Source: Desulfovibrio sp. JC010 (lineage in GTDB: Bacteria; Desulfobacterota; Desulfovibrionia; Desulfovibrionales; Desulfovibrionaceae). From it: 64,000 nucleotides of DNA. The stretch is from NCBI RefSeq assembly GCF_010470675.1, contig NZ_VOIQ01000009.1, positions 62,001 to 126,000 on the forward strand, read 5' to 3'. Within the stretch, counting starts at the first letter, position 1. Each line of letters opens with the position of its first letter. The notes under the pieces are model-generated. The model was not told where the DNA came from. It saw nothing but the letters and a program-made list of their open reading frames with translations, and ran no database searches. Both the position numbers and the translations under genes were made by a program. Of this stretch, positions 18,281 through 28,955 are shown in pieces.

Positions 18281-19015
18281 ATGGCCGACCAGCACACCAT
18301 CGTCCGGGTATCCGGAGTCAAACGAAATTTCAAACTCGGCAGCACTGACGTTCAGGCCCTGAAAGGCGTGGACCTTGAAATTTATGCCGGGGAATACCTT
18401 TCCATCATGGGCCCCTCCGGGTCCGGTAAATCCACCCTCTTCAACATGATCGGCGGACTGGATAAGCCTTCCGAAGGCAAGGTCTATATTGATGAAGTGG
18501 ACATCGCCCAGCTGGACGCCTTTGAACTTGCCTGGCTGCGTAACCGCAAAATCGGTTACATTTTCCAGACCTTCAACCTCATCCAGGTCATGACCGCGCT
18601 GGAAAACATCACCCTGCCCATGATTTTCGCCGGAGTACATAATGACGCCGCAGTAGCCAAGGGCATTGAACTGCTCGATCTGGTGGGGCTGGACAAACGC
18701 TACAACCACAAGCCGCAGGAACTTTCCGGCGGACAGCAGCAGCGTGTGGCCATTGCCCGTTCGCTGGCCAATGACCCGGCAATCATCCTCGCGGACGAAC
18801 CCACCGGTAACCTCGACCTCTCCACCGGGGAAGAAATCATCAAGCTCATGAACGAGCTGAGCAAGGAACGCGGGGTGACCATCATCACCGCAACACACGA
18901 CTATAAAATGCTCAACGCCTCGGACCGGGTTGTCTGGATCGAAGACGGGCTGATCAAGAAAATCGAAGACCGTGACCAGCTCAATATTGACGTGGGCTGC
19001 ATCCGCATGGCCTGA
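18281..19015 (+). CDS. ABC transporter ATP-binding protein (LolD/MacB type)
   Basis: 244 residues. Walker [11 protein letters not shown]-loop in [20 protein letters not shown], signature LSGGQQQR, Walker [12 protein letters not shown] and the switch His in TATHDYK are all intact. The sequence belongs to the LolD/MacB/FtsE branch that pairs with FtsX-like permeases rather than with importers. AAGG precedes the ATG. Lies between the short and the giant permease and almost certainly powers both. Confidence 0.96.
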   Translation: MADQHTIVRVSGVKRNFKLGSTDVQALKGVDLEIYAGEYLSIMGPSGSGKSTLFNMIGGLDKPSEGKVYIDEVDIAQLDAFELAWLRNRKIGYIFQTFNLIQVMTALENITLPMIFAGVHNDAAVAKGIELLDLVGLDKRYNHKPQELSGGQQQRVAIARSLANDPAIILADEPTGNLDLSTGEEIIKLMNELSKERGVTIITATHDYKMLNASDRVVWIEDGLIKKIEDRDQLNIDVGCIRMA

Positions 19016-19034
19016 TCCCCGGAGGCACCCGTAA

Positions 19035-22000
19035 ATGTCCACATATCAAGCTGACAAACGTAAGTATCAATGGGGCAGGATTGCATTCTTTCTGCTGAGC
19101 GCGTTGCTGTTCCTAAGTTCAGGAATGGTCGAACGGGCATACAGTTCCACTGATTCCATACGACAGACCATCACTGAACTTTCCGCTTTCGGAGACCGTT
19201 CCTTCGGCTCCAAAGGCGCAAAACGAGCTGCCGACTACATTGAAATGAAGTTTGAGGAACTCGGTGATTTCAAGACCGGGAAACACCTCTTCCTCGCTCC
19301 GGCCATGAACACATCGGATACTGTATTCAGTATCGATAACGGAAAACAACTCCACATCAAACCTGCTAAATTTAATGCCGTATCCCCGCCAAGCACTCCG
19401 GTTGAGGGTTTGGACGGTCCGGTTATTTATGTCGGCAAGGGAGACCTTGATAATTTCAACGGTCTTCCGGTCAAAGATTCCATTGTGCTCATGGATATGG
19501 ATTCCGGCAAAAACTGGCTCAATGCGGCCAGTCTAGGAGCATCGGCTCTTATCTATATTGATAACGGCCCGACCCTGAAAGGTTTTTTCGAAGAAAAGCT
19601 GGAACTCTCACCGCTGGATTTTCCCCGTTACTATATGAGTGCAGCAGATGCACGCACCGAACTGGGGTTTGACTCCGGGATCGGAAGCAAGCTTGTTGCC
19701 GAATCAGGACATATTAAATCCCAAAGCAAATGGGAAAGGATTGAAGCGGAAAACGTATACTGCCTTATCGAGGGCAGTGATCCGAAAATGGCTGAAGAGC
19801 TGGTTGTAATTGAATCTTTTTACGACAGCTCAGTCTACGTCATGGGCGATTCTCCCGGTGCGGATGAAGCTCTTTCCATTGCCTCTCTTCTTGAGGTCGG
19901 AAAAAAAATGGCCGCCAATCCGCCCAAACGCTCGGTACTGCTGCTGGCAACCACCGGACACGGACAGTCCCTGCGCGGCATGCGTGAATACGCCACTGCT
20001 GTTTCCGGTAAAAGCAAAACGCTCAAAAAAATCAAGGTGGAGTTGCGTAAGAAAAAAAATGACGCTTCCAAAATTCTTGACGGTCTTGAGCTGGACAACC
20101 CGCTGGCAACCGAGCTTGCAACGGAAAATCCGCAACTGTTCTCCCTGCTTTACGAAACCCTGAAAAACCAGATCAAGGACGAGGTGGATATAATCAGCAA
20201 AAAACTCATGCAGTTGCGGCTGCAGGAAAATGCTGATCAAAACGCCATCACTGAACTTGACAACAGACGCAAGCTGCTGCGCCGCATTTCATGGAAATCC
20301 GATTACTCCACCCTGCCTGCTGAAGAGATGGCGGCGGTGCAAGATCTTTTTCCACATGTTAAAGAGAAAGTCCTTAAAACCAAACGGGACATCAAACAAC
20401 AGCTGACCGCCATCAAGAGTGCCCGTGAACTGCGCAAGATTGTACGCTCCAAGGAAATGGTCTGCGGCATCTCCCTGCACCTTTCCAGCCATGGCGAAGG
20501 GGTCGGGGCTTTCGGGCAGGGCTGGTTCTATGAACTCAGACCGCGCGTCAACCTCTCACGCACCTTTTCGCGCATCAACGACATCCTTGAAGACGCGGTA
20601 CCGGAAGTTGAAAAACTGACCGGGACCGAAGGCATGTACAAAGACACCCTGCGCCCGGACCGCACCCGCCCGTGGCAGACATGGCTGCTCGATAAACCGC
20701 AGTTCAGCAGTGAAATCGGCATCATGTCCGGCAAGCTCTGCTTCACCTTCGCCACTGTGAACGACGGTCGCGAGTACTGGGGCACACCTTTTGATACTGT
20801 TGGAAACGTCAATTGGGATAAAATCGGCAAACAGGCCGAACTCGCTGAAGGTCTGATCAGGAAAATTTCCGACACATCCGGCCCGCTGACCTCCAAGCTG
20901 CCCCGCAAAGGATTCGCCATGGTCAACGGCAAGGCCCGCTTCATTCGTCAGGGTGAACTTTTCGCGGACCAGCCGGCTCCCGGAGTCATCTTCATGGCTT
21001 TTCAGGGTAAAACCAGATTCTACGCCCTTTCCGACTCCGAAGGAGATTTCAAATACAAGGGCGTGGCCTCCAAAAAACTGGTCCAGTCCAAACTGATCAT
21101 TGAAGGCTATAAATATAATGATGACGGCAGAATTGTCTGGGCCATCGACAAACAGCAGACCGGGAAAAGCTCATACAGGGTAAAAATGCGCCGACTGGAC
21201 ATGGAAACCAAGCTGGTTATGTTCGGTTGCCGCCAGACCACCCTTTTCGACCTGCTGACCCCGCGCACCTTCCGCTACATGACCAAAGTGGAAGTACTGG
21301 ACGGCACCCGCGACGCCACCCCCATGCACTACTGGTACAGCCGCATCGATACCCGTTCATCCACCATTGCCAGTGTATTCCTCGAACCGGATGTACCGCT
21401 GAAAATGACTCTCTCGGATACGGTGCTGAACCGAAAAATGATTCTCATTGATTCCAAAACAGATGATCCGGCCGGCAAGGGATACAACCTCAAACAATGG
21501 CCCATTATCCCGGCCACCGACTACCGTGCGGCGCGGGATATGTGGACCTTGCTTGATCCGCGTATTCAAAACCTTGAAGCCCACGGCATCGTCAACCAGC
21601 AGATCAGGAATCTGGAACAGAAAGGGAGCAAAGCCCTCGCCGATGCTGAAACAGCATGGAAGGAACGCCGCTACGACGATTTCATGACCGATGCCCGCAA
21701 CGCATGGGCACTGGCCTCCAAGGTCTACCTTGATGTGGACCAGACCCAGAAGGATGTGCTGGTGGGCGTTCTCTTTTACATCGCCCTGTTCATCCCCTTT
21801 GCCTACTGCATGGAGAGGCTGCTCTTCTCCTTCGCTGATATCCACAAAAGAATTCTCGGCTTTCTGGCCGTGCTTTCGGCGGTTATCGCGGTCATTTATT
21901 CCGTGCACCCCGCTTTTGAGCTCACCTACAGCCCCATGGTTGTAATTCTGGCCTTCTTCATTCTCGGCCTTTCGGTCATGGTTTCGCTGATCATTTTCTT

Positions 22001-23900
22001 CCGCTTTGAAAAAGAAATGATTCTGCTCCAGCAACGGGCACACAAGACCCAGACCTCGGAAATCAGCAAGTGGAAGGCTTTCACCTCCGCATTTGTTATC
22101 GGGGTCAGCAACCTGCGCCGCCGCAAACTCAGGACCTTCCTGACCTGTTTGACCCTGACTATCCTGACTTTCACCATCATGAGCTTCACCGCAGTTAAAT
22201 CACTGCGTGAACATACTTACGTTAAATTCAATGATGCCAAGCCCTACCACGGCTTATTCATGAAAAATCTCGGCTGGCACGATCTGCCCCGTGAAACTCT
22301 GTCCATTGTCAGCAATGACTTTGATGAAAACGGTATTGTCGCCCCGCGCGGCTGGATGGAGTTGAAGGACAAAACAACTTCCGCTGTCACCCCGGTCAGC
22401 TTCGGCAATAAGCAGGAAGAGGTAAAAGGACTGGTGGGGCTCGGCTCCATGGAACCGCATGTCAGCGGAATTGATAAAATTCTGGTCAGCGGCAAATGGC
22501 TGATACCCGGCAAGAACAACCAGATTCTGCTCTCACAGGAAATGGCAACGCGCCTCGGTGCTTCCGCCGGGGATGTCGTTGACGTCTGGGGCAGTTCCTT
22601 CCTGCTGACGGGTATTTTCAACGGCAAAAAATTCACCGAACACACCGACCTTGACGGCGAACCCATGACTCCGGTCATCTTCCCTTCCGCCGCTGCGCAG
22701 GAGCTCAGTGAAGTTGAAGCCGAAGCCATTGAATCCGGCGAAGATATCGACACCTTTCAGGGTCGTTACACCCACATTCCCGGCGATGTAACTGCCATCA
22801 TCCCCTACGAAACCCTCATGGCCATGGGCGGACACCTCAAGGCTCTGGCTATCGCTCCGATATCCGGTGAGTTCTCCAAGGAAACTGTAAACGGCATGAT
22901 CGACCGTTACGGACTGCCTATCTTCAGTTGCGATAGCAGCGGCACATACATCTGCCAGTCCTCGGACACCATGAATTATTCGGGCATGGGTAACATCCTC
23001 ATCCCGCTGATCATTTCCGCGCTCATCGTTTTGAACACCATGATTACCAGTGTTTATGAGCGTAAAAAGGAAATCGCGGTTTATACTTCCATCGGTATGG
23101 CCCCGACCCACGTATCTTTCCTGTTCATTGCCGAGGCCATCGCCTTTGCAGTTATCAGCGTGGTGGTGGGTTACCTGATCGCCCAGACAGCATCCGGCCT
23201 CTTGGCCGGGACCCCGCTCTGGGCGGGCATGACCGCAAACTACTCGTCCATGGCGGGCGTAGCGGCCATGCTGCTGGTCATTGCCGTAACTCTGATCTCG
23301 GTCATCTATCCTTCCAAGGTAGCGGCGAACATCGCCATCCCGGACGTCAACCGCTCATGGAAAATGCCTGACACCGACACCAACACCATCGAAGCCACCC
23401 TGCCCTTCCTGCTCAAACATAAAGAGCAGCAGGACGCGGGCGGATTCATGCTTGAATATCTTGAATCACACACCGAAGTTTCCCACGGACTGTTCTCCAC
23501 TTCGGAGATCGAAGTAAACTTCAGTCAGGAGCACCTGCCTGAATCGGTCTGCGACCTGCTGGAAGGCTGCCCGGACCATATAACCTGCTTCCGCTTCAAC
23601 GTGCGGGTCTGGCTGGCTCCCTTTGACTTCGGGGTCAAGCAGATGGTGGAACTGCGCTTCCGTCCCTCTGAAGCACATCCGCAATTCCTTGAGGCTGTGC
23701 TTTTCATCACCCGTGAATCCGGTGAAATAGGAGCATGGAAGCGGCTGAACAAAGACTTTATCAACGCCATCAGAAAGCAATTCCTCGTCTGGCGTTCACT
23801 TGATCCGGAAAAACAGAAGAGCTTCCGCGAGAAGGTTCCGGAAATGATGGCCTTCGGTTTCACCGGACTGAATACAAGCAACAAACTTGCTGACCTTTAA
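19035..23900 (+). CDS. Giant FtsX-like permease with degenerate M28-like peptidase domain
   Basis: 1621 residues. An N-terminal membrane segment or signal anchor (about 14-33) is followed by a periplasmic M28-like peptidase fold: PA-like insert at about 120-220, then the core near 256 (VVIESFYDSSVYVMGDSPGADEALS). Compared with active M28 enzymes the HYD is FYD and the GEE is GHG, so zinc ligands appear lost. A transthyretin-like beta domain follows at about 640-720. Three transmembrane segments lie at about 903-995, then a complete FtsX/MacB core: one segment at about 1035, a periplasmic domain, three segments at about 1315-1437. The last 180 residues are soluble and unrecognised. GGAGG precedes the ATG. 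Confidence 0.85.
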   Translation: MSTYQADKRKYQWGRIAFFLLSALLFLSSGMVERAYSSTDSIRQTITELSAFGDRSFGSKGAKRAADYIEMKFEELGDFKTGKHLFLAPAMNTSDTVFSIDNGKQLHIKPAKFNAVSPPSTPVEGLDGPVIYVGKGDLDNFNGLPVKDSIVLMDMDSGKNWLNAASLGASALIYIDNGPTLKGFFEEKLELSPLDFPRYYMSAADARTELGFDSGIGSKLVAESGHIKSQSKWERIEAENVYCLIEGSDPKMAEELVVIESFYDSSVYVMGDSPGADEALSIASLLEVGKKMAANPPKRSVLLLATTGHGQSLRGMREYATAVSGKSKTLKKIKVELRKKKNDASKILDGLELDNPLATELATENPQLFSLLYETLKNQIKDEVDIISKKLMQLRLQENADQNAITELDNRRKLLRRISWKSDYSTLPAEEMAAVQDLFPHVKEKVLKTKRDIKQQLTAIKSARELRKIVRSKEMVCGISLHLSSHGEGVGAFGQGWFYELRPRVNLSRTFSRINDILEDAVPEVEKLTGTEGMYKDTLRPDRTRPWQTWLLDKPQFSSEIGIMSGKLCFTFATVNDGREYWGTPFDTVGNVNWDKIGKQAELAEGLIRKISDTSGPLTSKLPRKGFAMVNGKARFIRQGELFADQPAPGVIFMAFQGKTRFYALSDSEGDFKYKGVASKKLVQSKLIIEGYKYNDDGRIVWAIDKQQTGKSSYRVKMRRLDMETKLVMFGCRQTTLFDLLTPRTFRYMTKVEVLDGTRDATPMHYWYSRIDTRSSTIASVFLEPDVPLKMTLSDTVLNRKMILIDSKTDDPAGKGYNLKQWPIIPATDYRAARDMWTLLDPRIQNLEAHGIVNQQIRNLEQKGSKALADAETAWKERRYDDFMTDARNAWALASKVYLDVDQTQKDVLVGVLFYIALFIPFAYCMERLLFSFADIHKRILGFLAVLSAVIAVIYSVHPAFELTYSPMVVILAFFILGLSVMVSLIIFFRFEKEMILLQQRAHKTQTSEISKWKAFTSAFVIGVSNLRRRKLRTFLTCLTLTILTFTIMSFTAVKSLREHTYVKFNDAKPYHGLFMKNLGWHDLPRETLSIVSNDFDENGIVAPRGWMELKDKTTSAVTPVSFGNKQEEVKGLVGLGSMEPHVSGIDKILVSGKWLIPGKNNQILLSQEMATRLGASAGDVVDVWGSSFLLTGIFNGKKFTEHTDLDGEPMTPVIFPSAAAQELSEVEAEAIESGEDIDTFQGRYTHIPGDVTAIIPYETLMAMGGHLKALAIAPISGEFSKETVNGMIDRYGLPIFSCDSSGTYICQSSDTMNYSGMGNILIPLIISALIVLNTMITSVYERKKEIAVYTSIGMAPTHVSFLFIAEAIAFAVISVVVGYLIAQTASGLLAGTPLWAGMTANYSSMAGVAAMLLVIAVTLISVIYPSKVAANIAIPDVNRSWKMPDTDTNTIEATLPFLLKHKEQQDAGGFMLEYLESHTEVSHGLFSTSEIEVNFSQEHLPESVCDLLEGCPDHITCFRFNVRVWLAPFDFGVKQMVELRFRPSEAHPQFLEAVLFITRESGEIGAWKRLNKDFINAIRKQFLVWRSLDPEKQKSFREKVPEMMAFGFTGLNTSNKLADL

Positions 23901-23917
23901 ATATAAGGATTCCACAG

Positions 23918-25891
23918 ATGCATGGTAAAATAAGGAAAAGAGCGATTCTGCTGGGTACCCTTTTCGGGCTGCTCATCTGCGCCTTCACCCCTTTCAATAA
24001 TGCCTACTTGAACGCTACGCCGCTGGCAGGAGGACATTTTCCGCTGGCTCCGTTCTTCATTCTGGCCTGGCTGACCGCAATCTGCGCGCTGCACCGCAAG
24101 CTGCTGCGCTCGCATCCGCTGCTGACCGGGCTGGACCTGATGACCATGTGGATCCTGATGGTCATTGTTTCCGGTATTGCCTACACCGGACTGGCAAGAA
24201 CTTTTTTTATCAATCTTACCGCGCCCTTCCATTTCGCCACCATCGGCAACAGGTGGAAGGAAGTGCTCCAACCGCTGCTGCCCGAAGCCCTGCACCCCAC
24301 TGACCCCAAGGCCGTGGAGCAGCTCTACAACGGCATCAAGGGCGGTCCGTTCATGGACAACCTTGAAGTATTCCAGTCCATCCCGTGGGCGTCGTGGCTC
24401 ACACCGCTCATGTGGTGGGGCATCTTCATTCTGCTCTGCTACTTCATGATGCTTTGTCTGACCAACATCTTCAGCAGGCAGTGGGTGGAGAACGAACGCA
24501 TCAACTTTCCGCTGCTGCAGCTGCCCCGCTTCATGGAAGAAGCCATGGATCAGGGCTTGTACGGCTCGTTCCTCGGCAACAAATTCTTCCTCATCGGGCT
24601 GATCTTCTGTATCTGCCTGCACACCATCAACGGCCTGCATTTCTACATCCCCTCGGTGCCGGAAATGCCGACCCTGATTCTAGCCGGGAAATACTTTTCC
24701 AAAACCGGGCTTTTCTCCGGCTTCTACAAGCTGAAAATCTACTTCTACCCCGCTTTTGTGGGTTTCGCCTTTCTGGCTTCACGCCAGATTTCTTTCAGCT
24801 TCTGGTTCTTTTTCCTGCTCGGCGGACTCTTTTACGGAATCCTCAGTATTGCCGGGCTGAACATCCCTGCTTCCGCATTGGGAGTAACCTTCGGCCCGAC
24901 CCTGACCCGGCCTGAAGAAACCCAGATGATCGGGGCCTATCTGGTATTTTTCATCTTTATCATCTGGCTGGCCCGCCAGCATCTCAAGCAGGTCATCAAA
25001 GAAGCATTCGGAGCCCAGTCCACCCGCGGTGAAGCGGAATGGATGTCCCTGCGCTTCTCCTTCTGGGGACTGGCTGTATCCGGCCTGCTGCTCACCGGAT
25101 GGTGCGTATACTTCGGCATCCCGCTGCTGGTGGCGGTAGTGGTCCTGCTGGCCTTTTTCGTCTTCACGCTGGTGGCCTCCAAGGCAATTTGTCAGGGCGG
25201 TATCGCCTATTTTACCCTGACCGCCGCCCCACTTGACTGCGTGACCACAATTTTCGGGTCCAAATTTTTCGGATCGGTTGGAATTGCGGTCACCGCCATG
25301 TGCCAGAAAATACTTTTCGTGGACCTGCGTGAATCGCTGATGCCTTCACTGGTGCACGGCTCCAAAGTCAATGAATGGCTGGATAACAAACGGCTCTTCC
25401 TGATCGGCATAACCGTAATCCTGCTGCTGGGTGTAATCGTATCCTTCGGGGCCATGCTTATGGTCTGCTACAAATACGGTATCCGCGAACTGCAGCTGGA
25501 CTGGGCCACCCGCACTTCCATGAACGTCTACGACAACGTGGTACGCATCATTCAGGAACCTGCCGCAGCCTCGCACTGGGTAACCACCTTCGCCACCATG
25601 GGCGCGGTGATCATGTTCGCGCTGGTGCTGGCATACAACAGACTGCCGTGGTGGCCGCTGCATCCCATCGGATACCTGACCGCCTACAGCTCAGCCATGA
25701 AGATTCTCTGGTTCAGCTTTTTCCTCGGCTGGATATGCAACCAGCTGACCCTGCGCTACGGCGGAGTCGGGCTGTTCAAACGGGTTCGCTACCTGTTCTT
25801 CGGCCTGATCATGGGAGATTTTTTAATGGGCGGCATATGGGCCTTGTATGGACTGTACGCAGGGCAGAGTTATCAGGTCCTGCCGGGCTAA
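23918..25891 (+). CDS. Polytopic membrane protein, OPT-like (DUF6785 type)
   Basis: 657 residues, about 14 hydrophobic segments. It resembles the DUF6785 group, distantly related to oligopeptide transporters (OPT). The N terminus reads as a first helix followed by FTPFNNAYLNATPLAGGHFP, a segment characteristic of these proteins. A conserved cytoplasmic NERINFPLLQLP lies near residue 195. AAGGA precedes the ATG, 17 bp after the giant permease stop. The following gene is a second OPT-like protein of similar size, so the pair may form one heteromeric carrier. Substrate unknown. Confidence 0.7.
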   Translation: MHGKIRKRAILLGTLFGLLICAFTPFNNAYLNATPLAGGHFPLAPFFILAWLTAICALHRKLLRSHPLLTGLDLMTMWILMVIVSGIAYTGLARTFFINLTAPFHFATIGNRWKEVLQPLLPEALHPTDPKAVEQLYNGIKGGPFMDNLEVFQSIPWASWLTPLMWWGIFILLCYFMMLCLTNIFSRQWVENERINFPLLQLPRFMEEAMDQGLYGSFLGNKFFLIGLIFCICLHTINGLHFYIPSVPEMPTLILAGKYFSKTGLFSGFYKLKIYFYPAFVGFAFLASRQISFSFWFFFLLGGLFYGILSIAGLNIPASALGVTFGPTLTRPEETQMIGAYLVFFIFIIWLARQHLKQVIKEAFGAQSTRGEAEWMSLRFSFWGLAVSGLLLTGWCVYFGIPLLVAVVVLLAFFVFTLVASKAICQGGIAYFTLTAAPLDCVTTIFGSKFFGSVGIAVTAMCQKILFVDLRESLMPSLVHGSKVNEWLDNKRLFLIGITVILLLGVIVSFGAMLMVCYKYGIRELQLDWATRTSMNVYDNVVRIIQEPAAASHWVTTFATMGAVIMFALVLAYNRLPWWPLHPIGYLTAYSSAMKILWFSFFLGWICNQLTLRYGGVGLFKRVRYLFFGLIMGDFLMGGIWALYGLYAGQSYQVLPG

Positions 25892-25926
25892 TAAAAGCAA
25901 GTTAACTACATACTGAGATATACAAT

Positions 25927-27888
25927 ATGCACAACGATAAAGAGCTACAAGAATATCGGGACCTGCTGAAAACCCCGACCCATTTTGAAGAGGGCTTCGA
26001 CTGGAAAACAGTAGTCGGTGCCATCTTCATCGGCTTCTTGATGATGCCGGGCAGTATGTACCTGCAGCTGGTCATCGGTCAGGGCATCGGCCCGGCCGCG
26101 CGCTGGGTAACAATTATTCTCTTCGCCGAAATCGCCAAAAGGTCGTACACCGAGCTGAAACAGCAGGAAATTTTCCTGCTCTACTACATGGCCGGGGCGG
26201 CTCTGGCCTCGCCATTCTCAGGCTTGCTATGGCAACAATATTTAGTGCAGTCGGACGCAGCGCGCATGCTGGGACTGACCGAATTCATCCCCGCATGGGT
26301 GGCCCCGCAGCCGGGATCGGATTCGCTCATTGAACGAACTTTCTTCCACCGCGACTGGCTCATACCGATACTGCTGCTGGTGGGTGCCCAGATTGTCCAG
26401 CGAATAGACCATTTCGGACTGGGCTATGCCCTGTACCGCATCACATCAGACGTGGAAAAACTGCCCTTCCCCATGGCTCCGGTCGGCGCGCTGGGTACCA
26501 TGGCACTGGCAGAATCCACCGAAGAAAAACAAGCCAGCTGGAAATGGCGGGTCTTCTCGGTAGGGGGTGTCATCGGACTGGCTTTCGGGGCAGTCTACGT
26601 GCTCCTGCCTGCGGTTTCGGGGTTACTCTTTACGGAACCGATCAGGATAATCCCCATACCGTGGGTGGAGCTTACGCCGTATACGGAAAAAATTCTGCCC
26701 GCCGTGGCAACAGGTATCCAGTTTGACCTCGGACTGTTCTTCATCGGTATGGTTCTGCCTTTCTGGGCTGTTATCGGCGGACTGATCGGGATTGTCATCA
26801 CCATTGTTGCCAACCCGGTACTTTATGAGCACGGCATCCTGCACCGCTGGCATCCGGGTATGGAAACCGTTGAAACGGTCTTTGCCAACAACTTTGACTT
26901 TTATATGAGTTTTTCCATCGGGCTGGGTCTGGCCATCGGTATTATCGGTATCTGGTACGTGGCCAAATCATTCCGTGGCGAACACGCCAAAAGCCGTGAA
27001 TCATGGAGTAAACTTTTCGAGCCGCCGGAAGGCCGCGGGGATATCAACTTCTGGGTCTCCATTGCCATTTATGTCTTCTCTACCCTTGCTTACGTAGGTA
27101 TGAGTCTGCTGCTGGTACCCAATTTCCCGTGGATATTCTTCCTGCTCTACGGCTTTATCTACACCCCGGTGATCTCGTACATCACCGCGCGAATGGAAGG
27201 TATTGCCGGACAATTTGTAAGTTTGCCGCTGGTACGTGAGGCCAGCTTCATCGCCGGGGCAAAATTCTTCGGCTATCAGGGTATTGAAATCTGGTACGCA
27301 CCGATCCCCATCCACAACTACGGGGAAGCCACAGTCCATTTCCGCGAAATTGAACTGACCGGAACTTCCATCCGGGGTATCATCAAGGCGGAACTTGTTG
27401 TTTTCCCGGTGGTCATGATCGCCAGCCTGCTCTTTTCGCAATTCATCTGGCAGCTTGCGCCCATTCCGTCATCCAACTACCCGTACGCACAGGAACTCTG
27501 GCACTTGCAGGCCCTGAACACCCTGCTCATGCAGACCTCCACCCTTGAAGGTAACTCCCTGTTCTTTCAAGCCTTGAGCGGCCCGGTGGTCATGGGCGGT
27601 ATCAGTCTGGGACTTGTGCTCTATGCCATACTGAATGCATTAGGTCTGCCTGTTCTGCTGGTCTACGGTGTGGTCAGGGGACTTGGCCAAAGCACGCCCC
27701 ACGGATTTATTCTGGAGGTTGCCGGAGCATTGATCGGCCGTTATTTTTTTCAGAAAAAATACGGTGCCATGTGGAGGCAGTATGCCCCGGTCCTGCTGGC
27801 AGGCTTCTCCTGCGGCATGGGCTTGACCGGAATGTTTGCCATGGGCTGCACATTAATCCTGAAATCACTGGGGAAAATGGCCTATTAA
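25927..27888 (+). CDS. OPT-family-like membrane protein
   Basis: 653 residues with about 14 transmembrane segments. The early segment FDWKTVVGAIFIGFLMMPGSMYL and the later VEKLPFPMAPVGALGTMALAE resemble oligopeptide/metal-chelate transporters of the OPT superfamily. The C terminus (LLAGFSCGMGLTGMFAMGCTLILKSL) is a typical terminal OPT helix. It is 35 bp behind the DUF6785-type gene in the same orientation. Known OPT members take up peptides or metal-siderophore complexes by proton symport; whether this holds here is unknown. Confidence 0.72.
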   Translation: MHNDKELQEYRDLLKTPTHFEEGFDWKTVVGAIFIGFLMMPGSMYLQLVIGQGIGPAARWVTIILFAEIAKRSYTELKQQEIFLLYYMAGAALASPFSGLLWQQYLVQSDAARMLGLTEFIPAWVAPQPGSDSLIERTFFHRDWLIPILLLVGAQIVQRIDHFGLGYALYRITSDVEKLPFPMAPVGALGTMALAESTEEKQASWKWRVFSVGGVIGLAFGAVYVLLPAVSGLLFTEPIRIIPIPWVELTPYTEKILPAVATGIQFDLGLFFIGMVLPFWAVIGGLIGIVITIVANPVLYEHGILHRWHPGMETVETVFANNFDFYMSFSIGLGLAIGIIGIWYVAKSFRGEHAKSRESWSKLFEPPEGRGDINFWVSIAIYVFSTLAYVGMSLLLVPNFPWIFFLLYGFIYTPVISYITARMEGIAGQFVSLPLVREASFIAGAKFFGYQGIEIWYAPIPIHNYGEATVHFREIELTGTSIRGIIKAELVVFPVVMIASLLFSQFIWQLAPIPSSNYPYAQELWHLQALNTLLMQTSTLEGNSLFFQALSGPVVMGGISLGLVLYAILNALGLPVLLVYGVVRGLGQSTPHGFILEVAGALIGRYFFQKKYGAMWRQYAPVLLAGFSCGMGLTGMFAMGCTLILKSLGKMAY

Positions 27889-28058
27889 TACATCAGAACT
27901 AGCTCGTTTACCCCAGACCGGGTTAACAATTAATGCTTTGCGGATGAGTTAAAAATGGTTTAGGTACTTTGCTCCGGAGTAATTATCCGTTTAGCAGTGC
28001 TAGCGTGATTTTATGCCTTTGCCCATGAATAGGGCAGGCTTTCAGATAAGGATTAATA
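27889..28058 (+). other. Intergenic region inside the transport island
   Basis: 170 bp without a credible open frame or T-run stem. I looked here for a short RiPP-like precursor because a PqqD-like gene follows, and found none. Confidence 0.4.
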
Positions 28059-28955
28059 ATGGATCGTAAGAATATAGCATGGGACGGCATCAGCTTTGAC
28101 GTGCCGCCTGAGTTCGAAGTCAGCGGGATAGACAAAAGATTTCTTCAGCTTGATAACGGGGAACACCCCTGTATTGAGCTGCGCTGGTATGACGCAGGCA
28201 GAACCTATAAAGAAAAGACCTATTTCAGGCAGTTGGCCAAAAAAATTGAATCCGCTTCCGGTCTGAAGATAGAATCTACAGTACTGCCCGCTTCATGGAA
28301 GAATCCACTTAAAAAGTACAATACCACTGCTTTTTACTGGCAGTCCGACCTCGCCACCGGGCGCGGAGTCATGTTTTATTGTAAAAAAGCCGGCAAAGTC
28401 ATGCTGGTTCAATTCATCGGCAAAAACGATGAACAGATCGACAGTGCGGCGGTCATGCTCTTTGAGAGCCTGAAATTCAGCAATCCCGATGGGGATCAGT
28501 GCTGGCGAATTTATGATATGAAAGCAACCATGCCCGGCAGCATGGAAATTGAATCATTTGAATTCAAGCCGGGAAGGTTCAGTATCACCCTGAGCGACCA
28601 AACAGATACTGTTTCCCTGTACAGATTCAGCCCGGCGGATGTGATCCTCAAAGACTGTACGCTGGGGGAATTCTCCAAAAAACTGTTTGACGAAGATATT
28701 AAAAAAATGGGCCTCTCAATTGCCGAACTGGAATACGGTGAAGGCTCCACCTGCATGTTCGGGCAGGAAAAAGGTCCCTCCACTGCGGCTCTGGCTTTAT
28801 CCAAACTGAGTCCCAAACGCCGCCCCTACGGTCAGGTCGAAATCCGCTACACTCAGGAGAGCAACCGCATTCTGGCCGTCATGGTCAAGTCCCGTCAGCA
28901 CATTCCTGAAGACCGGGCCAAAAACATATTTAAACAATATGAAATTGTTCAGTAA
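28059..28955 (+). CDS. Conserved-looking soluble protein of unknown function
   Basis: 298 residues, no signal peptide, no membrane segment. The two halves look alike in layout: each begins with a short strand pair, has a long helix and ends with a strand followed by a SLKFS or YEIVQ-like helix end (the first half SAAVMLFESLKFSN, the second DRAKNIFKQYEIVQ). It may be a tandem of PsbP/DUF1795-like domains; this is a guess. AAGGA precedes the ATG. It overlaps the PqqD-like gene by 17 bp, so the two products are probably made together and may interact. Confidence 0.78.
   Translation: MDRKNIAWDGISFDVPPEFEVSGIDKRFLQLDNGEHPCIELRWYDAGRTYKEKTYFRQLAKKIESASGLKIESTVLPASWKNPLKKYNTTAFYWQSDLATGRGVMFYCKKAGKVMLVQFIGKNDEQIDSAAVMLFESLKFSNPDGDQCWRIYDMKATMPGSMEIESFEFKPGRFSITLSDQTDTVSLYRFSPADVILKDCTLGEFSKKLFDEDIKKMGLSIAELEYGEGSTCMFGQEKGPSTAALALSKLSPKRRPYGQVEIRYTQESNRILAVMVKSRQHIPEDRAKNIFKQYEIVQ

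Noticed and set aside
27950-27985. Sigma-54-like element before the unknown gene at 28059
   Set aside because: The GG and GC dinucleotides are 12 rather than 10 bases apart.
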